Part shown: in pieces, positions 60,147 through 64,000 of the stretch | How positions within the stretch are numbered: position 1 is the first letter of the stretch | Layout of the letters: each line of letters opens with the position of its first letter | The notes under the pieces: model-generated | Told to the model about the DNA's origin: nothing | Databases searched by the model: none | Seen by the model: only the letters and a program-made list of their open reading frames with translations | Position numbers and translations under genes: made by a program | NCBI GenBank assembly: GCA_025786725.1 | Contig: JAHLTZ010000012.1 | Location: 1 to 64,000, forward strand | Direction of reading: 5' to 3' | From: Syncephalis fuscata | Taxonomy: Eukaryota > Zoopagomycota > Zoopagomycetes > Zoopagales > Piptocephalidaceae | DNA length: 64,000 bases

Positions 60147-61337
60147 CTAGTTGGTAAAACCTTCGGGTCTTTTTTGTTTAAAACGGAGTAAAGGCGCCAA
60201 ACTATCTCTCTTGTTTAATTGTTGTTCGCGAGGAAGTGGAGCCACCACAGGATTTTCTCCCCTTGATAACGCCATTTGACGATTACGAGCAGCATTAGCA
60301 CGATATGCCTTGTATAGAGGGCTAGAAGTGGGTGGATTATCTACTATTATCCCCAAATCCCAGTATATGTTTTCAATATACTGTAGCGCCTCACTAAATG
60401 CATTGCTAGATTGAGTTTTCATATAAAACTCGATTAAGTTTTTCCATAGTAAAATATTTATGTTGAGGATTTCGTAATCATTTGCTCGATCAGAAATGAG
60501 ATTCTTTATAGAGCGCACACGATCAACGGTAGTAAATACTATGTGGTTATTTGTGATACACGCATCTAATAATTATATTAGTATATTACTAGTGTAAACA
60601 ATTAAAATGTAACTAACCACTTTCAATAGCTTCAGAAATTGTCCAATCTTTTGCCTTCATGTTGCGTATAACTATTCAATTATGCATTAATAGCTTATTA
60701 GTATAAATAGTATTTACTTACTTGTTACAAGTTCTGAAAATAGAAATGATGCTGTTTGTCGGCTGAAAAAGCCATGATCTATACGATCAGCAAGTTTCCC
60801 TTCACATTCTGGCTTAACAATGAAATAACATTTATCTCCTTTCTTGGTGGGAAACAGCTTAATAGCATGATAGAATGGCTGTGACGGAGAAATATCTTGA
60901 GGAATGTTATGATTTCCCGTATACAGCGTCTATCAATAAAGTTATTATGTCAACAACTCAAACTAGCAATAAATTTACATACATCGTATAAATTAAAGGG
61001 AAAATAATTAGCAGCTTCCTTCTTTCTACATATAACTTCACCGGTAAGTATACGATTATTCTCTGCAAAATATTTTGCTTTCATCACATATCCATTGCTA
61101 TGTTCTGTTGGACGTGATTTGATGATAAGGCCCTTGTCACCAAATGCACCAGGTTGATTTAATTCATATTCACCAACTAGAGTTGTCGCTATAATATAAA
61201 GGTTATTGGATTGATAGTAATTTCTCCAAATTTTTACCTTTTTGTTTAATAGACATGCGTGGTGATGCAGCCATACTCTGGCCAACTGATAGCAGCACTA
61301 GCAGTGCTAGAAGATATTTGTTTTTAGATAGCATCAT
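60147..61337 (-). CDS. Secreted protein of unknown family, 328 residues
   Basis: Five exons: 61238-61337, 60983-61188, 60722-60929, 60618-60671, 60147-60565. They total 987 nt, join in consistent phases and have no internal stop. The first exon encodes a clear signal peptide (after MMLSKNKY: LLALLVLLSVGQSMAA). Mature-part landmarks: LVGEYELNQPGAFGDKGLI, GDKCYFIVKPECEG, RIDHGFFSRQTASFLFSEL, DWTISEAIES, WKNLIEFYMKTQSSNAFSEA. The C-terminal tail is basic and Pro/Asn-rich and ends RFKQKRPEGFTN. Only four cysteines fall in the mature part, and no transmembrane helix is seen after the signal peptide. I do not recognise a family. A secreted protein, possibly host- or environment-facing, is the only supportable inference. 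Confidence 0.8.
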
Positions 61338-62229
61338 TGATTTTGTAAAATGCCTAGGTTTTTGTACTTTTGTAAAATACTGTAGTAGCAACAATAAAAA
61401 TGACTAAAGTAAAGCGATTTGTTATGATAAAGCAATAAACAGTGGCGAATTATTTGATTATTTATAGCAAGTTGCAGTACAGGGCAGCCAATGTGGAGTT
61501 TATTATTTAAGCAAAAAAGGCACGTTCGGATGGTGACCAACATGGAAGTGAAAAAGTTAATGGTTCGATAATCCAAAATAGTATAACGTAAACATGGATA
61601 ATAATCAAAATGCTGGATAAAATCTAGATACCGTTTTTGAATACCTGAGCTACCACGTTGATGGTCTCGTACAAATATAGTAGTGAAAATCCGAGTGTAT
61701 CTAAAAAAGAATAATTGAATATAATAATTAATTCAGCTTTCTAATATATGAATCTGATCATAAAGCTATTGTTTTTTCAATTTAATATTTTTATAAGTTT
61801 TATGATTAAAACTTTGACTATATAACATTCATTCCAGGATGGCACAATTGCAGCACATATATCGGCTTATGGCCTTTATCATCCTTTCATTTTATTCAAT
61901 TATAACATATTGCTACGTCTGATTTTAAAGTTTGTAGTCGAGATGGCTAAATGACGCATAACCCTGGCGTTATTTCATAATGCTAGGCTTTGATGTTTGC
62001 TAATACCTGTCTTAGTGCATAGAATACAGCTGTAGGTTGGCTACTACTATTATTATTGCCATCCATGCTTAATGCATAGTGTCGACTGATTAAAAGATTT
62101 ATTTTACTGCTATTTAAAACATGGTGCTATTTGTTTATTCAGAGTTATTTTATAAATGGACAAAGCTTAATGATTTACTAATAATAATGGCAAGATGATG
62201 ATGACTGTAAATAAGTCATGCTATAATAG
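61338..62229. other. Intergenic DNA
   Basis: The 5' flank of the secreted-protein gene and the 3' flank of the transporter gene. No further gene recognised. Confidence 0.45.
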
Positions 62230-63538
62230 TTAAATGTGATATTCTCCTCGTCTTGTTAGTAGTTGTGCATATTTTGGGTCAATGCCATTGCTAAGTAGAC
62301 CTCGTCCATTGTTAATAACTGTGCTTTTATCGTAAAATGAATGAACGAGCGTTTCTGTTACCGGGCTGATATGTTTATCGTCAATACGTTGCTGATGCAT
62401 CCGATTGTCCAATTTCCCGTACAGTGTCGATGCAGCTATTACTATAGCGGTACCAAATAGAAATAGACCACTGGGCTGAAACCCAAAGAACATATAGCTA
62501 ATGACACCTGATAAAATAATGCTAATACTCGTGGCAAATCCTTTAAGAATGTTATCGGCATACTTAACAACAATGGCCACAAGTATACCACCAAGTGCCT
62601 GGTTGGTCAATACAAGCCAAGTAAACATGTTGTAGCCCTGTAACATGCCGTCCTTCATGATGGCATGTCGGTCCTGCACTAACATGGCTAGTATGGAGAA
62701 TAGCCCACCGGAAATGCCTAGTTGAATATTGCGTATCCACATACTTGTGCTGGTCGTTTTAAGAACGCGCTCAAAGTAACAGCCTGCAAATCCCGATAAC
62801 AAACACGCTATCATTACAGCACCAAAGCCAATCAATGGATCTTGTGCAAGATGGAACTGTGTCTGTTTTTTATCTACACCTTGATTTAAATCCTTTTCTG
62901 AGGCATGTGATGCAACCGATGTGCTAGTCACCGTTTGTAATTGTACAAATGTAACACCCAGCATTAGTAGTCCCAAGGATAGCCATTGTAGAGGCATAAT
63001 GCGTCGACCCAATATAATGACGGAGAAAATGGCTGTAGATAGGATCTTGACTTGATAAATGACTTGAAATGAAGCCGCCTCTAAATTAGACAGTGCAATG
63101 TAAAGTAGGTTATTTTGAATTGCGTACAATGCCGATGGAACCGCCATGAGCAGCAGATCCTTTGGTTGCTGTAAAATATCGCGCTTCACTCGTCGCTGAA
63201 ACGAGGCCCAGGAACTCGATTGTTTATACAAAATAAATAAGCAAGTAGGCAGTTTAATAATCTCAGCCAATACAACAGCCGTTGAGGCAATGTATACAGA
63301 CTGATCGGGTGATCGTACCATGCGAGAATACCGCATCATAAGAACTAGTGCGCTATTCTGCAAAATAAGCACAATGAGCGATAGATATTTTATCGGTAAA
63401 TTAAACATAAAAGGCTCGTTTGCAGCTAACACGTAAATTGGTTGTTATTATTCAATCGATATAAACATCAGGTAAACGCCTACCTTTTGCTGTTGATATA
63501 CGCGCCAATGGCAAGGAACTTGGCCGCGAGTACTTCAT
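62230..63538 (-). CDS. Nucleotide-sugar transporter, SLC35A (UDP-Gal/UDP-GlcNAc) type
   Basis: Golgi/ER antiporter importing UDP-sugars in exchange for UMP. Two exons, 63484-63538 (MKYSRPSSLPLARISTAK) and 62230-63425, joined in phase 1 (1251 nt, 416 residues). The spliced start is preferred over the downstream ATG at 63432, which lies in the intron. About ten hydrophobic segments are seen. Family marks: LVLMMRYSRM, VVLAEIIKLPTCLFILY, VPSALYAIQNNLLYIALSNL, EAASFQVIYQVKILSTAIFS, GFAGCYFERVLKTTSTSMWI, RNIQLGISGGLFS and VVKYADNILKGFATSISIIL. The substrate cannot be fixed from sequence. The frame is intact. Confidence 0.92.
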
Positions 63539-64000
63539 GGTTTGCAACGCGTTAAAGAAACGCAAGTGCTGTGTAGTGGCAATTATGAATTAGCAAAAAT
63601 TGCCAGTATATTAAACTAAAACTAAAATAGTATTACTGAAAGGAAGATTGCGTTTGTATAATAATAATAATAATAATAATGGAATAATGAAAGAGTTAAT
63701 AGAGATGACTGTGTACTTGCCGCTATTGGTGTACAGCTTATTAGAAATATGAAGTAAAAAATTGCAAAAACAAGAAGACTTACAGAAAGGCAACACTGTC
63801 TCGTTTGATTGCCGAAGTGAGACAACATTTTCACGAGCTTTAATATCCGATATTGTGTGTGTGTGTTCTGTTGTGGTAAAAAGCATGCGCCTGAAGCTGT
63901 GCCTATTTTCTTTTTCTTGGTCCAACAAACCTTATCCCTTAATGCGTTCACCTAAGTTTCTTCCTACAGCTTGTCTCTTTTCTTTTTCTTTTCCTTTTCA
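63539..64000. other. Intergenic DNA at right edge
   Basis: An AAT microsatellite lies at about 63659-63682 and a pyrimidine-rich stretch at the very end (63975-64000). No gene is supported. Confidence 0.5.

Overview
The window looks like nuclear DNA of an early-diverging (non-Dikarya) fungus. Genes carry many short GT-AG introns (mostly 50-90 nt, with CTAAT-type branch sites) in AT-rich, repeat-rich DNA. Several genes are fungal (Sho1 osmosensor, Nur1 nuclear-rim protein, a DUF1769 protein). A U11/U12-25K homologue (SNRNP25) points to a retained minor spliceosome, which Dikarya have lost. The species cannot be named from the sequence.

Layout. 1-4330 is a tandem array of ~1.1-kb palindromic repeats, followed by a foldback element (5.8-7.25 kb). 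8.3-18.6 kb holds a Siz/PIAS SUMO ligase, a WBP2-like protein, Nur1, tRNA-Thr(AGT) and a G-protein beta subunit. 20.2-35.8 kb lies between 460-bp inverted repeats. It contains a decayed gene, two secreted-peptide genes built of microexons, and a peroxisomal-type acyl-CoA dehydrogenase. 36.9-40.0 kb is a block of palindromic elements that recurs at 54.9-58.7 kb. 41.7-53.5 kb is a gene-dense core: DUF1769 protein, ribosomal protein eS1, Rrn7/TAF1B, SNRNP25, Sho1, and an allantoicase/ureidoglycolate lyase pair for purine (allantoate) catabolism. The right end carries a secreted protein of unknown family and a nucleotide-sugar transporter.

Main discovery. On the minus strand, 24457-27880 can be read as one gene: a signal-peptide exon, 39 internal microexons (38 of exactly 3 nt and one of 6 nt) separated by ~78-nt homologous introns in an ~81-bp tandem array, and a short last exon. 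All junctions are phase 1. The spliced reading frame is 79 codons, has no internal stop and ends in a proper stop. It encodes a secreted peptide with six cysteines in its mature part. A second gene (31291-32683, minus) has a related signal exon, 15 internal exons of 3-15 nt (all multiples of 3, all phase 1), and again six cysteines after the signal sequence. Any internal exon can be skipped without a frameshift, so each locus could in principle make many peptide variants. This is read directly from the DNA and needs transcript evidence.

Data quality. At least eight places in otherwise intact conserved genes need exactly one extra base to restore the frame. All are single-base deletions, many in short homopolymers. 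This looks like residual long-read assembly error rather than gene decay.
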